Part shown: positions 1 to 6,474 of the stretch, piece by piece | Layout of the letters: each line of letters starts with the position of its first letter | Numbering within the stretch: the stretch's first letter is position 1 | NCBI RefSeq assembly: GCF_937958655.1 | Contig: NZ_CALGNH010000026.1 | Span: 1-50,360, forward strand | Length of the DNA: 50,360 bases | Direction of reading: 5' to 3' | DNA from: an uncultured Winogradskyella sp. | GTDB taxonomy: Bacteria; Bacteroidota; Bacteroidia; Flavobacteriales; Flavobacteriaceae | Notes under the pieces: model-generated | Seen by the model: only the letters and a program-made list of their open reading frames with translations | What the model was told of the DNA's origin: nothing | Database searches by the model: none | Translations under genes and position numbers: made by a program

Positions 1-1
1 A

Positions 2-1117
2 GTGCATGGTGGTCCAGGACGCGCTGGTGGAGGAGAAGAAATGGGAGGTATGCGTGGTATCAAACACTATTTGCAGCGTACAGCAATTCAAGGTTCGCCA
101 ACAACTATCACTGAAATTACAGGAATCTATCAACAGAAAGCTAAATATAAGGAAGCAGAACAGCATCCATTTAAATACCATTGGGAAGACATTCAACCAG
201 GCATGTCTCTAAAAACCCATAATAGAACACTAACGGATACCGATATTCAAAATTTTGCTAATCTCACATGGGACCATTTCTATGCCCATACTGATATTAC
301 ATCTTTAGACGGAAGTATTTTTGAAAAACGCACTGCACACGGTTATTTTATCATTTCGGCAGCGGCGGGCTTGTTTGTCTATCCGAATAAAGGGCCAGTT
401 GCAGCAAATTATGGTTTAGATAGTATTCGCTTTTTACGTCCGCTATATCATAATGATACGATTTATGTACGATTAACATGTAAAGAAAAAGTAGATAGAG
501 ATGTCGCTTCGGCAGAGCATCCAAGCGGAATCGTAAAATGGCATGTTGAGGTGTTTGATGCGAATTTTGAAAACCGACCAGATAGTGAGAAAACAGAAAA
601 AGATAGTCCACTAGTGGCCATAGCAACCATATTAACTATGGTTGAAAAAAAGCAAGAGACTTTTGTTGAAATGACTTCGGAAAAAATTGACGAATGTCTT
701 TCAAAATTAAATGAAAATTCAAAACCAAAATGGGGCATCATGACACCACAACACTTGATTGAGCATTTAGAATATACTTATAAAATTGCTTCAGGTGAAA
801 TTCAAGATTTTGAAATTTCAACGCCCGAAAAAATTCTTGAAAAAGTTAAAAATAGTCTTTGGAATTATGATAAATTCCCGAAGAATAGTCAATTCCCATT
901 ATTAGAAAAAGATACGCTTGACGAATTAAAGCATGAAGATTTGATGACAGCGATTTCAAAATTTAAAGCGCAACGCGAGAAGTATTTAGAATACTTTAAA
1001 GAACATCCAGACGCTAAATTAAATAATATGGTGTTTGGCGAGTTAAATAAATATGAGTGGTATTTGTTGGAAAGAAAACACCTTAACCATCACTTTGAGC
1101 AATTCGGAATAATATAA
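2..1117 (+). CDS. paaZ: PaaZ C-terminal part (ALDH end, MaoC hydratase, DUF1569-like), 5' partial
   Basis: This is the 3' end of a gene that starts before the window; the first complete codon is at base 2. Residues 1 to about 35 carry the conserved C-terminal end of a PaaZ-type aldehyde dehydrogenase ([18 protein letters not shown]). Residues about 58-215 form a MaoC-like hot-dog hydratase with the Asp/His pair in [10 protein letters not shown]. In the phenylacetate pathway, PaaZ hydrolyses oxepin-CoA and oxidises the resulting semialdehyde. From about residue 220 a third segment resembles DUF1569/DinB-like helical domains ([15 protein letters not shown], then [13 protein letters not shown] near the end). 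E. coli PaaZ stops after the MaoC domain, so this tail is an extra module. The crotonase and paaY downstream support a phenylacetate cluster. The PaaZ call is firm; the role of the tail is unknown. Confidence 0.9.
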   Translation: MHGGPGRAGGGEEMGGMRGIKHYLQRTAIQGSPTTITEITGIYQQKAKYKEAEQHPFKYHWEDIQPGMSLKTHNRTLTDTDIQNFANLTWDHFYAHTDITSLDGSIFEKRTAHGYFIISAAAGLFVYPNKGPVAANYGLDSIRFLRPLYHNDTIYVRLTCKEKVDRDVASAEHPSGIVKWHVEVFDANFENRPDSEKTEKDSPLVAIATILTMVEKKQETFVEMTSEKIDECLSKLNENSKPKWGIMTPQHLIEHLEYTYKIASGEIQDFEISTPEKILEKVKNSLWNYDKFPKNSQFPLLEKDTLDELKHEDLMTAISKFKAQREKYLEYFKEHPDAKLNNMVFGELNKYEWYLLERKHLNHHFEQFGII

Positions 1118-1129
1118 ATAGACACAAAT

Positions 1130-1157
1130 GTCACCTCGAGCGCAGTCGAGAGGTCTC
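1130..1157. repeat. Short palindromic repeat, TCGAGCG family, copy 1 (intergenic)
   Basis: An imperfect inverted repeat lies in the 56-bp gap between paaZ and the crotonase gene. Its 16-nt core TCGAGCGCAGTCGAGA is identical to the copy inside the E2 gene and differs at two positions from the copy inside the E1 gene. It resembles the dispersed short palindromes common in flavobacterial genomes. Confidence 0.7.
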
Positions 1158-1173
1158 AATGATTAGATAAAAT

Positions 1174-1926
1174 ATGAGTGACCCATACGTAAAATTAAAT
1201 ATTGAAAACGAAGTAGGCTACATAGAATTCTTTCATCCTGCACACAACTCTTTGCCAGGTGATGTGTTAACAGAATTAGCCCAAACCATAACAGATGCTG
1301 GAACAAATGACGCTATAAAAGTAATCGTCCTTAAAAGTGGAAAAGACAGAACCTTTTGTGCTGGAGCCAGTTTCAAAGAATTAATAAACATCAATGACGA
1401 AGCAACAGGAAAAGTCTTCTTTTCAGGCTTTGCGAATGTGATAAACGCTATGCGTAAATGTCCAAAATTTATCATTGGTCGCATCCAAGGAAAAACCGTT
1501 GGCGGTGGTGTTGGTTTAGCGGCTTCGACAGATTATTGTATGGCGTCAAAATACGCCGCCATAAAACTAAGTGAGTTGAATATTGGTATTGGGCCATTTG
1601 TTGTCGGACCAGCAATTGAGCGTAAAATCGGGTTAAGCGGCATGTCGCAAATCGCAATCGATGCCAACTCATTTTACCCAGCAGAATGGGCAAAAGAAAA
1701 AGGCTTGTATACTCATGTCTACGAGAGTAATGAAGAATTAGACAAAGCAGTAAAAACAACTGCTGAACATTTATGTACTTATAATACTGACGCTATGCTT
1801 GAGATGAAGCAGATGTTCTGGAAAGGTACTGACCATTGGGATGAACTTCTCGCAGAACGCGCTGCTATTAGTGGACGTTTAGTGTTAAGTGAGCTTACAA
1901 AAGAAACATTAAAGCGATTTAAATAA
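1174..1926 (+). CDS. Enoyl-CoA hydratase/isomerase family protein (phenylacetate cluster)
   Basis: This 250-aa protein has a crotonase fold that binds acyl-CoA and stabilises an enolate in an oxyanion hole. The first oxyanion-hole segment is CAGASFKEL. The second is the glycine-rich GKTVGGGVGLAAST, followed by LSELNIGIGP. Against classical enoyl-CoA hydratase, the second catalytic glutamate (SEL) is kept, but the first (the E of GGGCEL) is replaced by Gly in GGGVGL. Isomerase or another crotonase chemistry is therefore as likely as simple hydration. Its place after paaZ and before paaY suggests a PaaB/F/G-like step in phenylacetate breakdown. The start codon lies 17 bp after the palindromic repeat and has no obvious purine-rich ribosome site. 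Confidence 0.85.
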   Translation: MSDPYVKLNIENEVGYIEFFHPAHNSLPGDVLTELAQTITDAGTNDAIKVIVLKSGKDRTFCAGASFKELININDEATGKVFFSGFANVINAMRKCPKFIIGRIQGKTVGGGVGLAASTDYCMASKYAAIKLSELNIGIGPFVVGPAIERKIGLSGMSQIAIDANSFYPAEWAKEKGLYTHVYESNEELDKAVKTTAEHLCTYNTDAMLEMKQMFWKGTDHWDELLAERAAISGRLVLSELTKETLKRFK

Positions 1927-1932
1927 ATATTG

Positions 1933-2223
1933 TTAATCAATGTAAACAATGCTCGATTTAGGAATTGTAACGCCCTTTTTTAATATCACGAAGTTTGAAG
2001 TAACAGCCCATATAGTCGTATTGACGTGTAGTAATTCATCTTTATGATTTTTAAAATAGATTTTAACCTTGTTTTTTAAAAGATTTCCTAATTGAGATGC
2101 ACGCCTTAAGTAATGTGCTCTTAAATTTTGTTTTTGTTTTGTTTTTAAGGTTTCCGTTTTAGAAAATCTTAAATTAGGTATATGTTCTTTAGTAACGAGT
2201 TTTGAAGAATTTTTAGGTATCAT
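1933..2223 (-). CDS. Small basic conserved hypothetical protein
   Basis: This 96-aa lysine/arginine-rich protein is encoded against the flanking phenylacetate genes and ends 6 bp from the crotonase stop. It has no signal peptide or membrane segment. The first 50 residues are basic and probably helical (LRAHYLRRASQLGNLLKNK). The second half alternates hydrophobic residues as a small beta domain would (TTIWAVTSNFVILKKGVTIP). I recognise it only as a flavobacterial hypothetical family, not a named domain. Nucleic-acid binding would fit the charge but is a guess. It fills the gap neatly and has protein-like composition, so it is probably real. Confidence 0.6.
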   Translation of the reverse strand: MIPKNSSKLVTKEHIPNLRFSKTETLKTKQKQNLRAHYLRRASQLGNLLKNKVKIYFKNHKDELLHVNTTIWAVTSNFVILKKGVTIPKSSIVYID

Positions 2224-2321
2224 AATTTTTAATTTTATAATAACTTGGTTGAGGCTTTTAGTAAATGCTTACAAATCAAAGTGTATTATTATGAATTTTT
2301 AACAAAACCAACTATTTAGTT

Positions 2322-2918
2322 ATGATTTATTCATTTAACGATTTTATACCAGTTGTTCATAAAAGTAGCTTTGTACATCCTTTGGCTGCAGTTACTGGTA
2401 ATGTCATCATTGGTAAAAACTGTTATATAGGTCCTGGTGCTGCAATTCGAGGAGATTGGGGACAAATCATTTTAGAAGACGGTGTTAATGTGCAAGAGAA
2501 CTGTACAGTACATATGTTTCCTGGGAAATCTATTGTTTTAAAGGAAAGCGCACATGTTGGTCATGGCGCCATAATTCATGGTGCTAATTTAGGTCGTAAT
2601 TGTCTCATTGGTATGAATTCGGTTATTATGGATGATGCCGAAATCGGTGATGAATCTATAGTAGGAGCTATGGCGTTTGTAAAAGCTGAAACTATTATTC
2701 CAAAACGAAGTTTAGTGGTTGGTAATCCAGCCAAGGTGGTTAAGCACGTTAGTGACGAGATGATTGCTTGGAAAACAAAAGGTACTCAACTCTATCAACA
2801 ACTACCTGCAGATTGCCATGAATCTTTACGAGAAGTTGAACCACTTAGAGAAGTTCCTGAAAACATGAAAGTTCAGGATGACGTTTATAAGACCTTAAGA
2901 GAAAATTTTAAGAAGTAG
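2322..2918 (+). CDS. paaY: PaaY-like gamma-carbonic-anhydrase-fold thioesterase
   Basis: This 198-aa left-handed beta-helix protein shows repeating hexapeptides such as VIIGKNCYIGPGA and AIIHGANLGRNCLIG. Histidines in NCTVHM, HVGHGA and IIHGA match the zinc ligands of the gamma-carbonic anhydrase family. PaaY of E. coli is a thioesterase that clears dead-end CoA esters formed during phenylacetate degradation. The position downstream of paaZ fits that role here. The C-terminal helix (about residues 160-198), with YQQLPADCHESL, is typical of PaaY and absent from most plain gamma-CAs. The closest alternative is a housekeeping gamma-CA-like protein. Confidence 0.85.
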   Translation: MIYSFNDFIPVVHKSSFVHPLAAVTGNVIIGKNCYIGPGAAIRGDWGQIILEDGVNVQENCTVHMFPGKSIVLKESAHVGHGAIIHGANLGRNCLIGMNSVIMDDAEIGDESIVGAMAFVKAETIIPKRSLVVGNPAKVVKHVSDEMIAWKTKGTQLYQQLPADCHESLREVEPLREVPENMKVQDDVYKTLRENFKK

Positions 2919-2921
2919 AAT

Positions 2922-2975
2922 TCGTCACTTCTAGATTTGTGAAAAATGAACAAATTGTATCGAGAAGCAATCAAA
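2922..2975. repeat. Half copy of the TATCGAGAA palindromic repeat
   Basis: This stretch starts GTCACTTCTAG and ends ATTGTATCGAGAAGCAAT, and aligns with the left half of the full inverted-repeat element at 4950-5051. The right half is missing and is replaced by a short AATCAAC-rich run up to the lrp stop. It lies between the convergent paaY and Lrp genes. Confidence 0.6.
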
Positions 2976-3001
2976 TATCGTCAATCAACAATCAACAATT
3001 T

Positions 3002-3496
3002 CTAAACCCTGCTCAAATCAATTTCATTAGTTTCTTTTCCTGTTGAAAGCGTAATCAAACTTTGTACATTGCCTAAATAAGGAAGAAGTGTCAATTTTGA
3101 AATAATAAACGTTTCATAAGCTTCAATATCTTCTACAACTAATTTTAATAGATAATCAAAGTTCCCACTCACGCGATGGCATTCTACGATTTCGGGAAAA
3201 TTATTGATTTCAGTTACAAACTTTTCTAAATAACTTCTGGTGTGGCCTTGTAGTGTAATACCAATAAACACCGTTAGTTTTAATCCAATTTTCTTATTGT
3301 CCAATACGGCTACATATTTTTTGATATAACCCTCTTTTTCAAGTTTTTTAATGCGCTCAAAAACAGGAGACGTGGTCATGCCTAATTCTTCAGCGATACT
3401 TTTAGTGGTGCGATTACTGTCTTTTTGAAGTATAGATAGAATTTGAGTATCTATTTTGTCGAGTGAATGAGCCATCAGAAAATTATTTTTAGACAC
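3002..3496 (-). CDS. Lrp/AsnC family transcriptional regulator
   Basis: This 164-aa protein has an N-terminal winged helix-turn-helix at about residues 12-60 (DTQILSILQKDSNRTTKSIAE, then SPVFERIKKLEKEGYI). The C-terminal RAM/AsnC effector domain spans about 75-155. Proteins of this family bind amino acids and assemble as octamers on DNA. The gene is divergent from a branched-chain 2-oxoacid dehydrogenase E2 gene, with ilvE and E1 just beyond. By analogy with the Lrp-like activator BkdR of pseudomonad bkd operons, it is a strong candidate for sensing branched-chain amino acids and controlling these genes. The regulatory link is inferred from position, not shown by the sequence. Confidence 0.9.
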   Translation of the reverse strand: MSKNNFLMAHSLDKIDTQILSILQKDSNRTTKSIAEELGMTTSPVFERIKKLEKEGYIKKYVAVLDNKKIGLKLTVFIGITLQGHTRSYLEKFVTEINNFPEIVECHRVSGNFDYLLKLVVEDIEAYETFIISKLTLLPYLGNVQSLITLSTGKETNEIDLSRV

Positions 3497-3642
3497 GACT
3501 AAAATACAATTATTAAAAGTATAAAAAACGTTATAACTAATAAAATAAAGAATAATATTCTGATATGATTTAATTTATAAGATATTAACAGTTGTAAGAT
3601 GTCTTATTTATTAATTTTGATACTGTTTTTAAATTATTGATT
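3497..3642. promoter_or_regulatory. Divergent lrp / E2 control region
   Basis: This 146-bp, very AT-rich spacer separates the divergent Lrp gene and the E2 gene. It contains the short dyad GAATAATATTC near 3549-3559 and an ATAAGA...TCTTAT pair further downstream, both plausible Lrp-type sites. No clean TAnnTTTG box with a spaced TTG stands out. The operator assignment is an inference. Confidence 0.3.
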
Positions 3643-4944
3643 TTGAGCACGCTTAAACTTAAAATGCCTAAAATGGGCGAATCTATATCTGAAGGAACCA
3701 TCATTAATTGGTTAGTTTCTGAAGGTGAAGCATTTGAAGAAGGCGATATCATTCTAGAAGTAGCAACCGATAAGGTGGATAATGAAGTCCCTGCACCAGC
3801 TTCCGGAACTTTGGTTAAAACGCTTTTTCAAGCCAAAGATATCGTTCCTGTAGGAGAAGTGATAGCTATTCTTGAGGTTTCAGAGGAAACAAAATCTTCT
3901 AAATCAGTAGAGACCAAAAAAGCTGTCAGTTCGAGCGCAGTCGAGAATAAAGTCAATGTTAAAAATCCTAAGCAAAATTATTCCGTGCCGAGTGTTTCTT
4001 CCCCTCTGGGGAAGTCAGATGGGGCTTTTTTCTCGCCATTAATCATTTCAATAGCAAAAGAGCATCACATTAGTTTTGAAGAATTAGCACGTATTCCTGC
4101 AACTGGCAATGAAGGTAGATTACGAAAAAGCGATGTGTTTCAGTATATAAAAGATGGTCGTCCATATAAGTATGTGCAACCCACAGTGCAAGACCCAACA
4201 GCCTATCGCATACCACAATTAACATTTGAAAAAGGAAAAGGGAAAATTGTAGAAATGGACCGTATGCGTCAGATGATTGCTGACCATATGGTCTATTCTA
4301 AGCATACTTCACCTCATGTTACGGCTTATGTAGAAGCAGATTTAACCAACATGGTGAATTGGCGTAATGCTAACAAAGTAGCTTTTCAAGAAAAGTATGG
4401 TGAGCGTTTAACATTCACACCTTTATTTGTAGAAGCTGTGGCGAAAGCAGTTAAAGATTTTCCGAATATTAATGCTTCAGTAGATGGCACTAACATCATT
4501 GTAAAAGAAGATATAAATATTGGTATGGCTACAGCATTGCCAAGCGGTAATTTAATAGTTCCTGTAGTTAAAAATGCAGATACTAAAGATTTAAAAACGC
4601 TAGCGGCTAACGTAAATGAATTGGCTGGTAAAGCCAGAGAGAATAAATTAGTTGGTGACGACATTAAAGGTAGCACCTTTACCATTTCTAATGTAGGAAC
4701 TTTTGGAAGTGTTATGGGAACACCAATTATCAATCAGCCAGAAGTTGCCATTTTAGCACTCGGAATCATAAAAAAGCGACCAGAAGTTATCGAAACTGAA
4801 AACGGAGATGAAATCGCTATTAGAAGTATGATGTACTTATCGCTTTCTTTTGATCATCGTGTTGTGGATGGCTTTCTAGGTGGAAGTTTCGTGAGAAGAG
4901 TTGCCGATTATTTTGAGCAGTTTGATGTGAATCGAAAAATATAA
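3643..4944 (+). CDS. Branched-chain 2-oxoacid dehydrogenase E2 (dihydrolipoyl acyltransferase)
   Basis: This protein has an N-terminal lipoyl domain (about residues 3-80, lipoylated Lys in EVATDKVDNEV), then a linker. A peripheral subunit-binding domain follows (about 130-170, SPLIISIAKEHHISFEEL). The catalytic acyltransferase domain (about 200-433) carries SFDHRVVDG near its end. It transfers acyl groups from E1 to CoA. No ATG precedes the lipoyl domain: the first in-frame ATG (3664) would cut into the first strand. I therefore choose TTG at 3643, giving MSTLKLKMPKMG; TTG at 3637 is the alternative. The linker contains two repeat-derived stretches (codons at 3925-3947 and 3998-4024). The Lrp, ilvE and E1 neighbours point to branched-chain ketoacids rather than pyruvate. 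No E3 gene is in the window. Confidence 0.88.
   Translation: MSTLKLKMPKMGESISEGTIINWLVSEGEAFEEGDIILEVATDKVDNEVPAPASGTLVKTLFQAKDIVPVGEVIAILEVSEETKSSKSVETKKAVSSSAVENKVNVKNPKQNYSVPSVSSPLGKSDGAFFSPLIISIAKEHHISFEELARIPATGNEGRLRKSDVFQYIKDGRPYKYVQPTVQDPTAYRIPQLTFEKGKGKIVEMDRMRQMIADHMVYSKHTSPHVTAYVEADLTNMVNWRNANKVAFQEKYGERLTFTPLFVEAVAKAVKDFPNINASVDGTNIIVKEDINIGMATALPSGNLIVPVVKNADTKDLKTLAANVNELAGKARENKLVGDDIKGSTFTISNVGTFGSVMGTPIINQPEVAILALGIIKKRPEVIETENGDEIAIRSMMYLSLSFDHRVVDGFLGGSFVRRVADYFEQFDVNRKI
3925..3947. repeat. TCGAGCG-family palindrome, copy 2, inside the E2 coding sequence
   Basis: The 16-nt core TCGAGCGCAGTCGAGA is identical to the intergenic copy at 1130-1157. It is read in frame as V-S-S-S-A-V-E within the flexible linker between the lipoyl and subunit-binding domains. 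The linker tolerates insertion, which probably explains its survival. Confidence 0.7.
3998..4024. repeat. CTTCCCC...GGGGAAG palindrome inside the E2 coding sequence
   Basis: Perfect 7-bp arms CTTCCCC (3998-4004) and GGGGAAG (4008-4014) flank a TCT loop and are followed by TCAGATGGGG. This resembles another class of flavobacterial dispersed repeat. It is translated in frame as S-S-P-L-G-K-S-D-G in the same E2 linker. Confidence 0.6.
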
Positions 4945-4949
4945 ACTAA

Positions 4950-5051
4950 CGTCACTTCGAGTGGTTTGTGAAGTATGAGCAAATTGTATCGAGAAGCAAT
5001 TAAAGTTCTCGATACTAAATTGCAGAAAAAGCAATTTTACTCGAACTGACG
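4950..5051. repeat. Full-length nested inverted-repeat element between E2 and ilvE
   Basis: Outer arms CGTCACTTCGAGT (4950-4962) and ACTCGAACTGACG (5039-5051) match at 12 of 13 positions. Inner arms GTATCGAGAA (4986-4995) and TTCTCGATAC (5006-5015) are perfectly complementary. The transcript could fold into a long two-tier hairpin. It fills almost the whole gap between the two genes, so it may stabilise or attenuate the message. Confidence 0.75.
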
Positions 5052-5065
5052 AAATAATAAATATT

Positions 5066-6133
5066 ATGAGTTACAACATTTCAATTACCAAAGTAAAAGA
5101 ATCAAAAGTAAAAGACTTAGATTTTAACAACATACCATTAGGCACTACATTCACGGACCACATGTTTATCTGCGATTTCGCTAATGGTGAATGGGTTAAC
5201 CCAAGAATTGTTCCAATGGGAATGATTCCAACACATCCGGCAGCCATGGCTTTACACTATGGGCAAGCCATTTTCGAAGGTATGAAAGCCTACAAGGATG
5301 CCAAAGGCGAGCCCATGTTATTCAGGCCAGAGCAAAACGCTAAACGTTTAAATAAAAGTGCAGACCGCATGGGTATGCCACATTTCCCAGAAGATGTATT
5401 TGTAGAAGGCGTAAAGCAACTGGTTGATTTAGAGCATAATTGGATTCCGCCAAAAGATGGCAGTGCACTCTATTTAAGACCATTTATGTATGCCGATGAG
5501 CCTTTTATAGGTATGCGTGCAGCCACCCGTTTTAAGTTCATAATTATGGCATCTCCAGCGGGCCCATTATTCAGTAAACCAATTAAATTATGGGCAGAAA
5601 AACAGTACATTAGAGCAGCTAACGGAGGTACAGGAGAAGCCAAAGCAGCAGGTAATTATGCCGCAGCAATAAGACCAACAGAATTAGCAAAGGCCAAAGG
5701 TTACGACCAAGTACTTTGGTTGGATGCAGCCAAACATAAATATATTCAAGAGGTTGGCACTATGAATATTTTCTTTAAAATTAACGGAGAATTCATAACA
5801 CCAAAGCTAGATGGTTCTGTGCTTCATGGCATCACCCGAAAAAGCGTCATCCACTTGTTGAAGGACAAAGGTTTTAAAGTAACTGAACGTTTAATCACCT
5901 TGCAAGAAATTAAAGAAGCCTCAAAAAACGGAACTTTAGAAGAAGCCTTTGGTACAGGCACAGCGGTAGGTATAGCATACATTCAAGAGATTGGAATGGA
6001 GGGAGAGACGATACATGTGTCGGATGAAAGTCCGGTAGGAGAGGACATCAATAATACCTTAAATGCTATTAAAACCGGAAAACAAGATGATAAATTTGGT
6101 TGGATGATAAAAACAAGAAAAGAACTAGCTTAG
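5066..6133 (+). CDS. ilvE: Branched-chain amino acid aminotransferase
   Basis: This 355-aa class IV PLP aminotransferase interconverts Val, Leu and Ile with their 2-oxoacids. Recognisable motifs are HYGQAIFEGMKAYK, the pyridoxal lysine K193 in GEAKAAGNYA, and QEVGTMNIFF. The C-terminal segment GTGTAVGIAYIQEIG closes the cofactor site. Length and motifs match the group II BCAT family of Bacteroidota and mitochondria. Between the E2 and E1 genes it supplies the first catabolic step (amino acid to ketoacid), and the dehydrogenase performs the second. The 132-bp gap after E2 contains the inverted-repeat element, so co-transcription is likely but not certain. Confidence 0.95.
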   Translation: MSYNISITKVKESKVKDLDFNNIPLGTTFTDHMFICDFANGEWVNPRIVPMGMIPTHPAAMALHYGQAIFEGMKAYKDAKGEPMLFRPEQNAKRLNKSADRMGMPHFPEDVFVEGVKQLVDLEHNWIPPKDGSALYLRPFMYADEPFIGMRAATRFKFIIMASPAGPLFSKPIKLWAEKQYIRAANGGTGEAKAAGNYAAAIRPTELAKAKGYDQVLWLDAAKHKYIQEVGTMNIFFKINGEFITPKLDGSVLHGITRKSVIHLLKDKGFKVTERLITLQEIKEASKNGTLEEAFGTGTAVGIAYIQEIGMEGETIHVSDESPVGEDINNTLNAIKTGKQDDKFGWMIKTRKELA

Positions 6134-6140
6134 GTTATTT

Positions 6141-6240
6141 GGGCGTTACCACAACACTTCGACAAGCTCAGTGCAAGTGGTCGGGCTTTCACTACTCGCT
6201 CTCTGCGAGGAGCTCAAACAAATCGTTCAATCCCTAACGC
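6141..6240. repeat. GGGCGTTACC...ATCCCTAACGC repeat with a nested palindrome
   Basis: The ends GGGCGTTACC (6141-6150) and ATCCCTAACGC (6230-6240) and the inner GTCGGGCTTTC (6180-6190) belong to a repeat type widespread in flavobacteria. A second copy without the left end is at 49916-49979. Bases 6155-6179 (CACTT...AAGTG arms around CGACAAGCTCAGTG) look like a different palindrome inserted into it. Confidence 0.55.
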
Positions 6241-6243
6241 AAA

Positions 6244-6372
6244 AACACCCCTAAAGTCCCCTCAAGGGGACAATAGTTTCAGTGTACATTTATAGGATCA
6301 TCCCCTTGAGGATTATCGAAATGAAAGCAGCGCTTTTATTGAAGATACCTAGCGAAGCTAATTAGGGGTGTT
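6244..6372. repeat. 129-bp MITE-like element with perfect 11-bp inverted ends
   Basis: AACACCCCTAA (6244-6254) is the exact reverse complement of TTAGGGGTGTT (6362-6372). Inside, GTCCCCTCAAGGGGA and ATCCCCTTGAGGAT form further palindromes. There is no coding capacity. A non-autonomous mobile or palindromic intergenic element is the natural reading. Confidence 0.65.
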
Positions 6373-6397
6373 AAAGGATAGTGTTTAAAAAGTAAAT

Positions 6398-6464
6398 TGT
6401 CATTCCTGCAAAGGTGGGAATCCAAAATAAAATAACGTATAATTAATGAGATTCCACTTTTGTG
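6398..6464. repeat. TCATTCCTGC / GATTCC inverted repeat abutting the E1 start
   Basis: The left arm CCTGCAAAGGTGGGAATC (6404-6421) pairs imperfectly with the right arm GATTCCACTTTTGTGG (6449-6464). The arrangement matches the CATTCCTGC-type inverted repeats seen in many flavobacteria. The right arm ends 10 bp before the E1 ATG, so the hairpin would sit over the translation initiation region. Confidence 0.5.
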
Positions 6465-6474
6465 GGAAATAAAT

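Larger units (their letters stand above)
6134..6474. other. Repeat-filled intergenic region between ilvE and E1
   Basis: This 341-bp gap has no gene and is almost entirely made of short repeats. In order these are a GGGCGTTACC...ATCCCTAACGC element interrupted by a CACTTCGACAAGCTCAGTG palindrome, a 129-bp element with perfect 11-bp inverted ends, and a TCATTCCTGC...GATTCC inverted pair that runs to within about 10 bp of the E1 start codon. No promoter is obvious. Confidence 0.7.

Noticed and set aside
6155..6179. CACTTCGACAAGCTCAGTG considered as a tRNA fragment or attachment site.
   Set aside because: No cloverleaf or TpsiC arm is present and no integrase is nearby; it fits a dispersed palindrome.
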